Shown here piece by piece: positions 1 to 7,405 of a stretch of 19,811 bases of DNA. A program made the position numbers and the translations under genes. Under the pieces are notes generated by a model. It saw nothing but the letters and a program-made list of their open reading frames with translations, searched no databases and was not told the DNA's origin. Source of the stretch: Candidatus Marinamargulisbacteria bacterium SCGC AAA071-K20 (GTDB taxonomy: Bacteria; Margulisbacteria; Marinamargulisbacteria; GCA-2716485; AAA071-K20); NCBI GenBank assembly GCA_003265975.1, contig QFBU01000023.1, forward strand, positions 1 through 19,811. The letters run 5' to 3'. Each line of letters starts with the position of its first letter. Positions within the stretch are counted from its first letter, which is position 1.

Positions 1-432
1 AAGGCTACTCAAATCGTGGCTCAAACAATTGCTACGGTCGCACAACAAGCACCACAAGCCGCTCAGGCTGTCGCCCAAGCTATTTCAAATGTGGCAACTC
101 AAGCGCCTAAGGCCACTCAAGTTGTGGCTCAAACAATTGCAACTGTCGCACAACAAGTACCTCAAGCCACTCAGGCTGTCGCAAATGCATTGAATCAGAT
201 AGCCTTGACCGCACCGCCAGTGACACAAGCTGCATCTAATGCCTTGAATAATATCGCGGTAAAATCGCCACAAGCATTGCAAGCATCTGCCAATGCTCTT
301 GAACAAATAGCATTTAAAGCACCGCAGCTGGCACAGGTGTTTAGCACATTCCTAATAACACTAGCTGATCAGCGTCCTCATTTGGTCGAACGACTATCTA
401 ACTTTGTTGCAATGGTTCTTAAGAACAAACCA
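1..432 (+). repeat. Tandem 54-bp coding repeat, eight units
   Basis: Units start at 1, 55, 109, 163, 217, 271, 325 and 379 and stay in frame. Units 1 and 3 are nearly identical at DNA level, and units 2 and 4 share their first 20 or so bases, so the latest duplication probably copied a 108-bp pair. Units 5 to 8 match mainly at protein level and are older. The array may extend past the left edge. Confidence 0.85.
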
Positions 433-801
433 GAGGATGTTGGTCAACTGGAGAAACTATTTAATATTTTAGCTAAGGGAGATCAATCTCAGTTCATTTC
501 AATTATGCGTCAAATTGGAAAGAATCTTGTGAATGATCAGGCTTTATCCCAATTAATTGCTGGAATACTATTTGAAGAAGAAAATGACAAGATCAAAAAG
601 AAAAAAAGTAGAGCCAAAGATGAAATGGACGCTATTAAAGCAGCTTCTACTGATGCACTATATCGCCTGTTTGAAAAAACTGAGCAAGAAAATTGGCAAT
701 TTGCTGCATATTTCAGAAGGAAACTGCAAAAACGGCAAAAAGAAGAAGAGAGACGTACTTCTATGAAGCGTCAAGAATTAGTCCCTCAACTAACGAGCTA
801 G
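1..801 (+). CDS. Ala/Gln-rich 18-residue-repeat protein, 5' end outside window
   Basis: Function not recognised. The frame is already open at base 1, so the real start lies upstream; the internal GTG at 16 is in the middle of a repeat and is unlikely to be a start. The first 144 codons are eight 18-residue units with consensus (K/Q)ATQxVAxAIxxVAxxxP, each ending in Pro, which suggests a series of amphipathic helices (18 residues equal five helical turns). The repeats become more divergent and less Ala-rich toward the C-terminus. After them comes a helical, increasingly charged tail with a Lys-rich stretch near base 590 and a Lys/Glu/Arg-rich end. No membrane segment or cysteine is visible. 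The next gene, a broken recombinase, follows in another frame. It could be cargo of the mobile element or an older host gene; the sequence does not decide. Confidence 0.7.
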   Translation, partial: KATQIVAQTIATVAQQAPQAAQAVAQAISNVATQAPKATQVVAQTIATVAQQVPQATQAVANALNQIALTAPPVTQAASNALNNIAVKSPQALQASANALEQIAFKAPQLAQVFSTFLITLADQRPHLVERLSNFVAMVLKNKPEDVGQLEKLFNILAKGDQSQFISIMRQIGKNLVNDQALSQLIAGILFEEENDKIKKKKSRAKDEMDAIKAASTDALYRLFEKTEQENWQFAAYFRRKLQKRQKEEERRTSMKRQELVPQLTS

Positions 802-824
802 CTATTAAAGAATAACCGCCTTGA

Positions 825-2048
825 AGGATAAGAGAAGAACTAGATCAAAGTCCATCAACGACCGTGACAACCCTTCAAGAAAAGGATATCGAATTCATTT
901 CTCTACGAGAAAACTTCGATACCACTACGGCTATGGGCAAAGCCATGCTTCGTGTAGCTCTAGTTTTCGCTCAGTTGGAACGAGAGCAAACAGCCGAACG
1001 TATCAAAGACGTGTTTGCTTGGCGAGCCGAGAAAGGCTTGTACAACGGTGGCACAAGGCCGTTTGGTTATGATTCTGTATCGTCTGAGCTCATCCCACAC
1101 AAGCAGGAAAAGAAAGTCATTCAATTTATATTTGAGTTATTCATTAAAACAAAGTCCACAACGATTGTAGCTAATGAGGGTAATTCAATTGGGTTTCGTA
1201 ATCGCAATGGATCTTTGTGGGACAAACGGCAAATACACAAGATACTCAATCATCCTGTGTATTTGGGGAAAATACGATGGAATGGCCAAGTATTTCCAGG
1301 TGTTCACCAACCGCTTGTATCAGACTCTACGTTTAATCAGGCACAAACCATATTTGCAGAACGAAAAGTTCATCGTGAAAGCAAAAGTATATTAGGTATG
1401 CTTAAAGGTGTTTTGTTTTGTTCAGAATGTAGCCATCCGATGACTCCAAACTACACTAAAAAAAGAAACGGAAATATTTACAGGTACTATCGATGTGTCA
1501 GTACTTTAAATCCTAAAGAAAAAACATGTCTAAACAAGTATTTCAATATGGAAAAGGCGAATGAAACGGTCATTGAGAAGCTATTGAACTGTGCGACTGA
1601 ACAACAATTACAAATCATCACCCAACAAGTTGAGTTAAAGAATGAACTCATTAACAAGCAACTTTTAGCAATTCAATCTGAAATTGAAGGACTTGAAGGA
1701 GTGTTAACTTCCATTAAGTCTAAAAAAGAAAAGTACTTAGACTCACTCATTTCTAATCAATTTGTGGCCAAAGAGAGAGAAATGATTAACTCTAAAATTG
1801 ATGAATTTACGATTCAGGAAAAGCAATTTAAAGGCAGTATTATGAAACAACAGTTTGAATACACTGAAAAAGAAGAGACTCTTTCTAGTGTAGAAACTAT
1901 TAAAAAAGAGTTAGTGTTCTTTAAAGTTAATGTAAAGTCCTTGGGGACAAACGCACTTAAAAAGTGGCTTCACGTTAATGTTGAAAAGATTGATATTTCA
2001 AAAGATGGGGTTTTAGTTAAATTCAAATGTGTCGATTTTTCTGTTTGA
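825..2048 (+). pseudogene. Large serine recombinase, N-terminally truncated
   Basis: The reading frame opens after a TGA at 822; the first usable start is GTG at 864, without a clear Shine-Dalgarno. Homology begins in the last third of the resolvase catalytic domain (motif SLRENFDTTTAMGKAML, then ALVFAQLEREQTAERIK) and continues through the Recombinase domain (GTRPFGY near residue 63, W and NHPVYLGKI near 120-135), a zinc ribbon with CSEC and a second Cys pair (C..KEKTC), a coiled-coil arm and a C-terminal strand. This is the layout of phage-type and transposon-type large serine recombinases. The first roughly 65-70 residues, which in this family hold the nucleophilic Ser and the DRLxR arginines, are absent, so strand exchange should be impossible. 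The gene ends 14 nt before the 3' end of tRNA-Ser. A functional role as a DNA-binding fragment cannot be excluded. Confidence 0.85.
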
Positions 2049-2062
2049 TGACAGAGGTGTTG

Positions 2063-2150
2063 TGGCGGAGAGTAGAGGATTCGAACCCCTGGAACATTGC
2101 TGCTCAACGGTTTTCAAGACCGCCGCATTCGACCACTCTGCCAACTCTCC
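2063..2150 (-). tRNA. tRNA-Ser(UGA)
   Basis: Read on the minus strand it begins GGAGAGT and ends ACTCTCC-G-CCA with an encoded CCA. The anticodon loop is CTTGAAA with anticodon TGA (plus-strand tca at 2114-2116), the T-arm contains GGTTCGAATCC, and a long variable arm typical of class II serine tRNAs lies between. Length is 88 nt. A good promoter lies just upstream at 2159-2187. Confidence 0.96.
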
Positions 2151-2158
2151 GTCAGGAG

Positions 2159-2187
2159 AGTGTATCAAATAGAAAATGCAATTGCAA
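2159..2187 (-). promoter_or_regulatory. Sigma-70-type promoter of tRNA-Ser(UGA)
   Basis: On the minus strand: -35 TTGCAA (2182-2187), a 17-nt spacer, then an extended -10 TGA-TACACT (hexamer 2159-2164). The predicted start of transcription is only a few bases before the mature tRNA 5' end at 2150. Confidence 0.7.
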
Positions 2188-2256
2188 TTGGGAATTAAGA
2201 TTAGAGTATAAGTGTAGAGGAGATTATAAGAAAACTCATAATTTCCGCAGTAAATT

Positions 2257-2601
2257 TTATTTAAAGAAGTAAGTAAGGGAGATCTTAGATCCGAACGTTT
2301 CTATTGTTTTAACTTCACTAGACCCTTTCATTTCTGAAACACCGTAATTAAAGATGTTAGTCCACCCTGTAAGCATTACATTTTTATACAAATTATATTG
2401 AAGTGATATAAAAGGAGCTGCGTTGTAGCTTTTTTCGATATCCACACCTGCAAGCTCACCAGAAGTTGAGTTGTGGCTGTTAACCCAGTTACAAACGTGA
2501 AAAGTAGGAATACAATCGTCATTTTTATTTTTTTTATATCTTAATCTCCATTTTAAATAGTTGTACCTAAGAAGTACTTTTTCAAGTATAACAAAATCTT
2601 T
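2257..2601 (-). pseudogene. C-terminal remnant of an outer-membrane beta-barrel protein
   Basis: An open frame without any usable start runs from a TGA at 2602-2604 to TAA at 2257-2259, about 114 codons. The translation alternates polar and hydrophobic/aromatic residues in strand-length blocks (for example YLKWRLRYKK, FISLQYNLYK, MLTGWTNIFNYG) with Asn/Ser/Gly-rich loops between, and ends SKISLTYFFK. That pattern is typical of the last strands of a porin-like barrel, except that the final residue is Lys after Phe-Phe rather than a terminal aromatic. The in-frame GTG at 2445 would start in the middle of a strand pair, so I regard the gene as decapitated rather than short. I cannot assign the barrel family. 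It lies alone between tRNA-Ser and a gene on the opposite strand. Confidence 0.5.
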
Positions 2602-2756
2602 TCAGATCTCTATAGTCTAAATCCTTCATTCTTTTAGAATATAGTAGTAAGTGTCCAAATCAAAAAATTTTGAGGCTAGGACCTGCATAATCTACATCAA
2701 TTTAAAGGGGCCTCCAAAGAATTTCATGTTTAAAAGAGTCCATAAATGGGAAAATA

Positions 2757-2791
2757 GTTATTTAAGAAAATAAATAACGAGGGGGGGGGGG
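2757..2791 (+). promoter_or_regulatory. AT-rich inverted repeat plus 11-G tract at a start site
   Basis: GTTATTT (2757-2763) and AAATAAC (2772-2778) form a 7-bp inverted repeat with an 8-nt loop. Two bases later an uninterrupted run of 11 G (2781-2791) begins; it ends 5 nt before the ATG at 2797. The G run takes the place of the Shine-Dalgarno sequence. Homopolymeric G tracts of this length are prone to slippage, so ribosome-site spacing could vary between cells. Confidence 0.5.
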
Positions 2792-2796
2792 ACAAC

Positions 2797-3180
2797 ATGG
2801 ACCTTAGTGATTTACTATCAGAAGATATTGCGTTGAAATTATGCCTAAAGTCGTCCATTGACATTAAAAAACTCACTAAATTGATACAAGAGTTTCCAAA
2901 AGACTTTGTGGAGACAATTCTAAAACTCCAAAAGGACAAAAGAAAGGCTCAATATTTAAGCCTACCAGGAATTAACAATAGATTGAAGTTTATAGTGCGC
3001 AAGAAAAAACTCATCATAGAATTTAATAAAGAAAGAAAAGTTGAAAACCAGCTTAAATTCAAAGCACTTCTAGGTCAAATATATGAAGAGATTATGCTTG
3101 AAAGCCAACATCAGGTCATACATGCGCGTAAGTATGAACATTCAGTAGATGAAGTCGACGATATGCTTGCTCAACTTTAG
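2797..3180 (+). CDS. Small unknown protein, helical, basic
   Basis: Not recognised. It encodes 127 residues from ATG 2797. The predicted structure is mainly helical: an N-terminal region SLLSEDIALKL-like helices, then a Lys-rich central part with the only likely beta hairpin (KFIVRKKKLIIEF) and a C-terminal helix rich in Glu/Gln/His. No signal peptide, membrane segment or cysteine cluster is present (one Cys near residue 16). Translation initiation depends on the adjoining G tract rather than a normal ribosome site. The stop codon is 1 nt from the stop of the convergent gene. Nothing in the context indicates its role; base composition looks like its neighbours. Confidence 0.65.
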   Translation: MDLSDLLSEDIALKLCLKSSIDIKKLTKLIQEFPKDFVETILKLQKDKRKAQYLSLPGINNRLKFIVRKKKLIIEFNKERKVENQLKFKALLGQIYEEIMLESQHQVIHARKYEHSVDEVDDMLAQL

Positions 3181-3181
3181 T

Positions 3182-5131
3182 TCAGAAAAGTTTTTTAAAT
3201 TGATTTTCTAATTGCTTTTTAATAGCTTGTTTAGCCTTAGCTTCAGATTCTTTACGCATCTTTTCTGCTTTAGCTTTTAGTTTAACTTCAGCGGCCTTTT
3301 TTTGAGCTTCTAATTCTTTTTTCTTAGCATCAAGTTGCTTTTGTCGTTTTTCTTTCTCAGCATTGATTTTGTCCTGACCTTCTTTTTTCTTAGACTCTAA
3401 TACTTTTTTTTGTTTGTCTATTTCACCCTTAACACTATCAAGTTGTTTCTGCTGACTTTTTACTACGTCGTTAGCTTTAGACTTATACGAATTAAGGGCA
3501 TTATTTACAACAGCCTTCTGCTCAGTAACTAATTTGTTTAATTGGGCCTTAATTTCTTGTTTAACCTGTTCTTCTTCTTTTTTAGCTTGGTTCTTAAATG
3601 CTTTATTTAAAAGGTCGTCTAGGTCCGATGTTAGTGATATAGAAGGATTATTAAGTTGTCCTTTTAAAAAGATAGTCATAGATGTGTTCTTAATGGTACC
3701 CAAGATCGTGGATACAAATGCATTGTTAATAAGATTTTTTCTCAGCTTGAGTTCTTTGGCTGTTATTTTAATGTTTCCGTTTAGTCTAGACCCTATGACA
3801 CTCAATTGCCCCTTACAGTCTAATTTGGCAGATTTAACAGCTTGTGCGGTTATTGAAAAGTTATTAAATGACATAAGTATTCGAGAGGTATGAGCTTGCT
3901 TTCTAAAGTCAAACTCCACAGAACTTAAGATTTTAGATGTTTTACTTCTTATAATTGTTAAGTCTAGTGTTGTTGTTTTATTCAATTTTGCTTGATCAGA
4001 TGAAATATTTTTAATAAGTATAGTAACTGGATGTCCTTTAGAGACACCTGAAATATGAACTGTTTTGACCCACAAGCTTGGTAATGGATTTTTGTCTTCA
4101 AGCGGTACGTTGATGCCCTTAGTACTCGGCTTGTTTTTCTCTTCTTCTTTCTTCTTAGATTGAATCTTATTCATAACAATCATCACTTTTTCGTAATATC
4201 CTAAATACTCCCCTACTTGGCTTTCTATAGGTCCTTTTAATAAGGTATTAGTAAAAGAGGACGAATTAAACTGTCTAAAGTCTATGGTTTTAATAATTTT
4301 GGAATAATCTTTTTTTGAAGCAGATGTGATGTCGTTGACTTGCTTCGTATAAAGAGTAGATTGATTGGATACAAGTGATTTTTTATGGTCAATTTCTTTT
4401 TGGATAGACTTAATCTTGTTCTCTAGAGACTTAATATTTTCTAGCGAGTCTTTAACTTTTGTAATGTCTTGAAGTGAATTTAACTTAAGTTTCTTGAGTT
4501 TTGACAGTTCTGATTTTATTTTGTTCATGCTATTTTTGAGATCTTTAGTTTGAGAAAGATCTTTGAGTGTTGATTGAGTTGTGGCATTAATGTCGCTTTT
4601 AAGTTTGTCAGCCTGTTTATTAATAGAAAGAGCGTCTTTGTCGATATAGTCGTATATGTTGATATCAGCAACTTTGTTTTTAAGATCGCTCCCCAAAATA
4701 CTTGCTTTAGTATTCTTTGAATCTGACTCTTTAGACACATTTTTATTTTGACTTGCGCTAGATTTAGCATTTTGTTTAGGTAAAGAGCCTGTCTTTTTTC
4801 GTACAGTGTCAGTTTTAAGCCCTGTAACTATCACGTTTTCAACAATAAACTTCTTATTTATTAGCGATTTCAAGCTAATATGCATCGCTACTTTTTGGAG
4901 TTCAATAAGATTTTGCATAGGTTTGTCTTTATTAGCAATTTTGATTCCAGAAAGTTGAATTCCAAAAGGACTTAAAGACATTTTGCTGTGTGAAATTTCA
5001 ATTTTAGCCCCATTAGCCTCTTGACCATGCTTGATGATTTGATTTTTAACGATATTGTCGAGGAAAAACAGTGAAAAGACACAAATTAATAGGCACAAGA
5101 TTATATATGAAATTATTGCCTTAATTCTCAT
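3182..5131 (-). CDS. TIGR03545 family protein, AsmA-like, membrane-anchored
   Basis: A 649-residue protein with one N-terminal membrane anchor (residues about 7-24, a Leu/Ile/Cys/Phe-rich segment), then an AsmA-like domain. That domain has the usual string of short strands: GAKIEISHSKMSLSPFGIQL, a segment on the operative nucleus of linked strands, and a VIVTGLKTDTVRKKTGSLP block that in TIGR03545 proteins follows the first repeat. A long Lys/Ser/Asp-rich helical insert (about 115-275) is followed by a second strand-rich domain (about 350-500) and a highly charged C-terminal helix from about residue 510 to the end, likely a coiled coil. TIGR03545 is known as a rare family confined to bacteria with outer membranes and often paired with TIGR03546, which is exactly the arrangement here. 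Its biochemical role is unknown; resemblance to AsmA/TamB-type proteins suggests the cell envelope. Its ATG shares one base with the stop of the upstream gene (TAATG), so translation is probably coupled. Confidence 0.8.
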   Translation of the reverse strand: MRIKAIISYIILCLLICVFSLFFLDNIVKNQIIKHGQEANGAKIEISHSKMSLSPFGIQLSGIKIANKDKPMQNLIELQKVAMHISLKSLINKKFIVENVIVTGLKTDTVRKKTGSLPKQNAKSSASQNKNVSKESDSKNTKASILGSDLKNKVADINIYDYIDKDALSINKQADKLKSDINATTQSTLKDLSQTKDLKNSMNKIKSELSKLKKLKLNSLQDITKVKDSLENIKSLENKIKSIQKEIDHKKSLVSNQSTLYTKQVNDITSASKKDYSKIIKTIDFRQFNSSSFTNTLLKGPIESQVGEYLGYYEKVMIVMNKIQSKKKEEEKNKPSTKGINVPLEDKNPLPSLWVKTVHISGVSKGHPVTILIKNISSDQAKLNKTTTLDLTIIRSKTSKILSSVEFDFRKQAHTSRILMSFNNFSITAQAVKSAKLDCKGQLSVIGSRLNGNIKITAKELKLRKNLINNAFVSTILGTIKNTSMTIFLKGQLNNPSISLTSDLDDLLNKAFKNQAKKEEEQVKQEIKAQLNKLVTEQKAVVNNALNSYKSKANDVVKSQQKQLDSVKGEIDKQKKVLESKKKEGQDKINAEKEKRQKQLDAKKKELEAQKKAAEVKLKAKAEKMRKESEAKAKQAIKKQLENQFKKLF

Positions 5132-5661
5132 TACTCAGAAAGCTCCTGTAACTTAAAAGCCCATTTGAAAACGGGGCTCGCTTTTAAACCCTTAATTAAC
5201 TTAGAATTGGCTAACTTCTCTTTTAGATGTGTTCTAAAATAGGCAATGAATTTAAGAAAGCCAAAGTAAACTGGAACAAAAGAAAGTAAGCCAAGAACAA
5301 TACTTCCTAGCATTAGCGTGTTGTTAAAATTTAACCATGGAAGAACAGGAGTGTTATAAAGCAACGTCCAAAAAGGAATGAGGCCTTCTTGAGAAATAAG
5401 TAAAAATACGCCGATTTGATTTGAAATGGGGTCGATTACATATGACAGGGCTCCAAACACTAAGGCTCCAAAAAAAGCGCCTGAAACATTAACTTTAAAA
5501 AGACTCACACAAAAGAGCACGATTAAGAGATAGAGTAAATTTGATGGGGCTAGGCCTAATAACATGCCAAACGAAAACCCAACGGCTATTTGTTTGGGAT
5601 CTTTGTTGTCCATAATAAGCTTTATTAATTTTTTAAAAATTTTTAGTAGTAAAAAAGTCAT
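5131..5661 (-). CDS. TIGR03546 family membrane protein (DUF2062-like)
   Basis: An integral membrane protein, the usual partner of the TIGR03545 gene that follows it. The core DPKQIAVGFSFGMLLGLAP is the conserved DUF2062-type entry, followed by hydrophobic segments (LLYLLIVLFCVSLF, a Gly/Ala/Phe-rich helix, then FNNTLMLGSIVLGLL) and a basic C-terminal tail. I place the start at ATG 5661, giving 176 residues, because family members begin just a few residues before a Leu-rich helix; a TTG at 5697 would add 12 residues. Neither has a strong ribosome site. The stop overlaps the downstream ATG by one base. The gene pair forms a two-gene operon on the minus strand, head to head with tRNA-Ser(GCU). 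Confidence 0.8.
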   Translation of the reverse strand: MTFLLLKIFKKLIKLIMDNKDPKQIAVGFSFGMLLGLAPSNLLYLLIVLFCVSLFKVNVSGAFFGALVFGALSYVIDPISNQIGVFLLISQEGLIPFWTLLYNTPVLPWLNFNNTLMLGSIVLGLLSFVPVYFGFLKFIAYFRTHLKEKLANSKLIKGLKASPVFKWAFKLQELSE

Positions 5662-5733
5662 GGAAAATAGTTTACCTAAATTTAAAGATTTGGCCAAGAA
5701 ATTTTGGCTAGTTGTTGAGCGTTTTGTTTTCTT

Positions 5734-5761
5734 TTGATACCATTCTTCAATACTATAGATT
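5734..5761 (+). promoter_or_regulatory. Possible promoter of tRNA-Ser(GCU)
   Basis: TTGATA (5734-5739), a 16-nt spacer and TAGATT (5756-5761) would start transcription roughly 10 nt before the tRNA. The -10 is a weak match, and the overlapping TACTAT is too close to the -35 to be preferred. Confidence 0.4.
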
Positions 5762-5778
5762 TTCAGTCTTTACTTCAC

Positions 5779-5869
5779 GGAGGAGTACCCAAGTGGCTGA
5801 AGGGGACGGTTTGCTAAACCGTTAGTGTGAGCAATTGCAGCGAGAGTTCGAATCTCTCCTCCTCCGCCA
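5779..5869 (+). tRNA. tRNA-Ser(GCU)
   Basis: Acceptor arm GGAGGAG pairs with CTCCTCC, followed by G and an encoded CCA. The anticodon loop TTGCTAA carries GCT at 5813-5815, closed by ACGGT/ACCGT. The D-arm contains AAGTGGCTGAAGGGG, the long variable arm GTGTGAGCAATTGCAGC is class II, and the T-arm has GTTCGAATC. Length is 91 nt. Confidence 0.96.
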
Positions 5870-5915
5870 TTACAATTTTTACTAGTTAAGCAATCAGTAT
5901 TATATTGCTCTTTTA

Positions 5916-6377
5916 ATGTATATGTCTGTGCTTTTTTCTGGGGTTAATGGACTTATGGGGCTTGAGTTTACCTTAAGAGAAATTTCAACAACTATTGGTA
6001 TTATTTCGATACCTCAACTTGAACAATTTGACGATGATCCTGAAGATGAAGATCCAAATTTTGCAACACTGACGTGTATCCGTGTATTTTCGTGTATTTT
6101 GGTGTTTTTTGGTGACGATATATTGGGTCGGTTTTTGACAAAATGCACGTCAATGGATGAGAATCGGGTTTTCGATTTAAGGGGGTTGTGGGTGAACCAT
6201 GAAGAATGGTTAGACCGGCTAGGTGAGATGGATTATGCAAAAATGTTTATTGAACTCAATCAATTTTTTATGGAGCATCATATTATAGTGGAACCTCAGC
6301 CTTTAGCCATGCGGATATATACCCCAAGTATTCCCGACGGATATTCTTCAGAAGGTCTAGAGGATTCGGAGTTCTAA
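5916..6377 (+). CDS. Unknown acidic protein downstream of tRNA-Ser
   Basis: Not recognised. It encodes 153 residues from ATG 5916 (or 151 from ATG 5922). The protein is acidic, with a run of Asp/Glu after residue 38 (DDDPEDEDP), a hydrophobic patch around ATLTCIRVFSCILVFFGDD that might be a buried helix rather than a membrane segment, a WVNHEEWLDRLGEMDYAKMF helical region and a Pro/Tyr/Ser-rich end. There is no Shine-Dalgarno; a TATTAT -10-like element at 5898-5903 would give a leader of under 10 nt. The gene begins 46 nt after a tRNA, a common place for acquired genes. It converges on the next gene with a 30-nt gap. Confidence 0.55.
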   Translation: MYMSVLFSGVNGLMGLEFTLREISTTIGIISIPQLEQFDDDPEDEDPNFATLTCIRVFSCILVFFGDDILGRFLTKCTSMDENRVFDLRGLWVNHEEWLDRLGEMDYAKMFIELNQFFMEHHIIVEPQPLAMRIYTPSIPDGYSSEGLEDSEF

Positions 6378-6407
6378 CTGGCCTCAAAGTAATTTATTTT
6401 ACCATCC

Positions 6408-7016
6408 TTATTTAACAACCAACTCCGCCTTATCCGCCTTAACATCCTCACAGATTTCCTGGATTTTCTTATAGAAAGTAACCCTAAAGTCCGGTTCCCG
6501 TTTTTGATCGGTTTTGTTGATTAGAAGTCCTTTTGATAGGTTGTAATAATAGGTTTTAGCTCCTGTAGCGACTTCGTCGGGAAAGAATCTTAGGGTAATG
6601 GTTTCTTTTGTTATGGTAGCCGTGTAACCCTTTTCTTTGTTTGTTTTGATGCTGATTTCTTTGCTATTTTCTTCGAAAAAGTTGAGTATGATGTCTTTGA
6701 ATGTGTGTAGTTGGGCGAGGGTGATTTCTTGGGTGGGTGTCGTATTGTCTTCTGTTTGGGAGAGAGGGGCAATGGCACCTTCTTTTATGACCTTTTCTCT
6801 TCTTGTGGTTACATCTAGTGTTTGGGGCGTAGTGGCGACCGGCATTGCGGTTAGACCGGTTTGTGTGTCTCCGGCGAAGGACTCGGAAATATCGGAGGTT
6901 CGATTTTGGAGGTCTTGGAGTAGGGGATTAGCCGTTTCTTTGGGACCTTGGTTAACCAAACCTGATGATTTTTTTGTTATTTTTGATTTGGGTTCGATTT
7001 GATCGGATTCTGTCAT
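6408..7016 (-). CDS. Unknown protein, disordered N-terminus plus small alpha/beta domain
   Basis: A 202-residue protein of unknown function. ATG 7016 is preceded by AAGGAG nine bases upstream. The first 100 residues are rich in Thr, Ser, Pro, Gln and Glu and look disordered. From about residue 104 a compact domain follows: a helix (LHTFKDIILNFFEE), three or so strands (ISIKTN, YTATITKETITLRF, AKTYYYNLSKGLL) and a final helix-strand (RVTFYKKIQEICEDVKADK then AELVVK). The end of this domain resembles the end of the protein at 11061-11453, whose matching segment is RVSFLQKVQQLYGQV. A disordered leader joined to a small domain is seen in some secreted effectors, but no secretion signal can be shown. 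The gene lies just downstream of relics of PEBP and RND genes. Confidence 0.6.
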   Translation of the reverse strand: MTESDQIEPKSKITKKSSGLVNQGPKETANPLLQDLQNRTSDISESFAGDTQTGLTAMPVATTPQTLDVTTRREKVIKEGAIAPLSQTEDNTTPTQEITLAQLHTFKDIILNFFEENSKEISIKTNKEKGYTATITKETITLRFFPDEVATGAKTYYYNLSKGLLINKTDQKREPDFRVTFYKKIQEICEDVKADKAELVVK

Positions 7017-7074
7017 TATAATTTCTCCTTATTTATAGAAGAAAGATTCCCGTTTTTGGTTTGAATTAAACATT

Positions 7075-7283
7075 CACCCTGTTTTTGCCAGAATACCAAG
7101 GACCATCATCGGCGTCGACTTATCGAAGACCCCTAAACAAATTATTTTATTTAAAGAAACGCTGTTTAAAATTTTCGAATTAAACCAATCCCCTATATTG
7201 AATTAGGCATAGAGAAGGTACTAAAAAGGCATTGTTTACAACTATTCCAATCAGACCCATAAGTCCTATAAGTGCAACAAATC
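7075..7283 (-). pseudogene. Relic of a PEBP-RND gene pair, heavily deleted
   Basis: Two fragments in the same order as the intact pair further right. First, 7091-7118 reads VDADDGPWYSGK on the minus strand, matching ADDGPWYIG of the PEBP-like lipoprotein at 8412-9041, with differences mainly at third codon positions. Second, 7142-7283 matches the 3' end of the RND gene at 9338-9420 and then jumps twice: after the 11-base word GGTACTAAAAA to the copy of that word at 9475-9485, and after GGCATTGT (9486-9493) to its copy at 9651-9658, continuing to about 9706. Neither fragment has an intact frame. The remaining intergenic bases to 7354 show nothing recognisable. Confidence 0.75.
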
Positions 7284-7354
7284 AAAGCGATCACATACAG
7301 TAGGAAAAGCCTGTAACTAAATTTAGTGGCATTTATATTTCTTTAACAAAATCA

Positions 7355-7398
7355 AAACCCTAGAAAATACCTACCAAATCAGATAGCGATTCGGTAGG
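7355..7398 (-). terminator. Terminator of the PEBP-YHYH operon
   Basis: On the minus strand CCTACCGAATC pairs with GATTTGGTAGG (11 bp, one G-U) across a 7-nt loop, occupying 7370-7398, and is followed by TATTTTC and more T-rich sequence. It begins 8 nt after the stop codon of the YHYH gene. Confidence 0.8.
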
Positions 7399-7405
7399 CA
7401 ACCTT

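Noticed and set aside
864..2048. Intact site-specific recombinase of 394 residues
   Set aside because: The catalytic Ser segment and DRLxR arginines are missing; homology starts in mid-domain.
2041..2062. Small hairpin TCTGT/ACAGA after the recombinase as a terminator
   Set aside because: Only 5 bp and no T-run on either usable strand.
2254..2267. 14 bases (TTTTATTTAAAGAA) shared by the barrel remnant end and the RND relic at 7145-7158
   Set aside because: Both encode a Phe-Phe-Lys-stop end in AT-rich codons; similarity stops at once on both sides, so chance is likelier than common origin.
2027..2272. Plus-strand reading frame across tRNA-Ser
   Set aside because: It overlaps the tRNA and its promoter; no protein-like features.
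2450..2532. ATG with a hydrophobic N-terminus (MTIVFLLFTFVTG) on the minus strand inside the barrel remnant
   Set aside because: It is in a different frame from the strand-like sequence and continues as unconvincing protein; probably a shadow.
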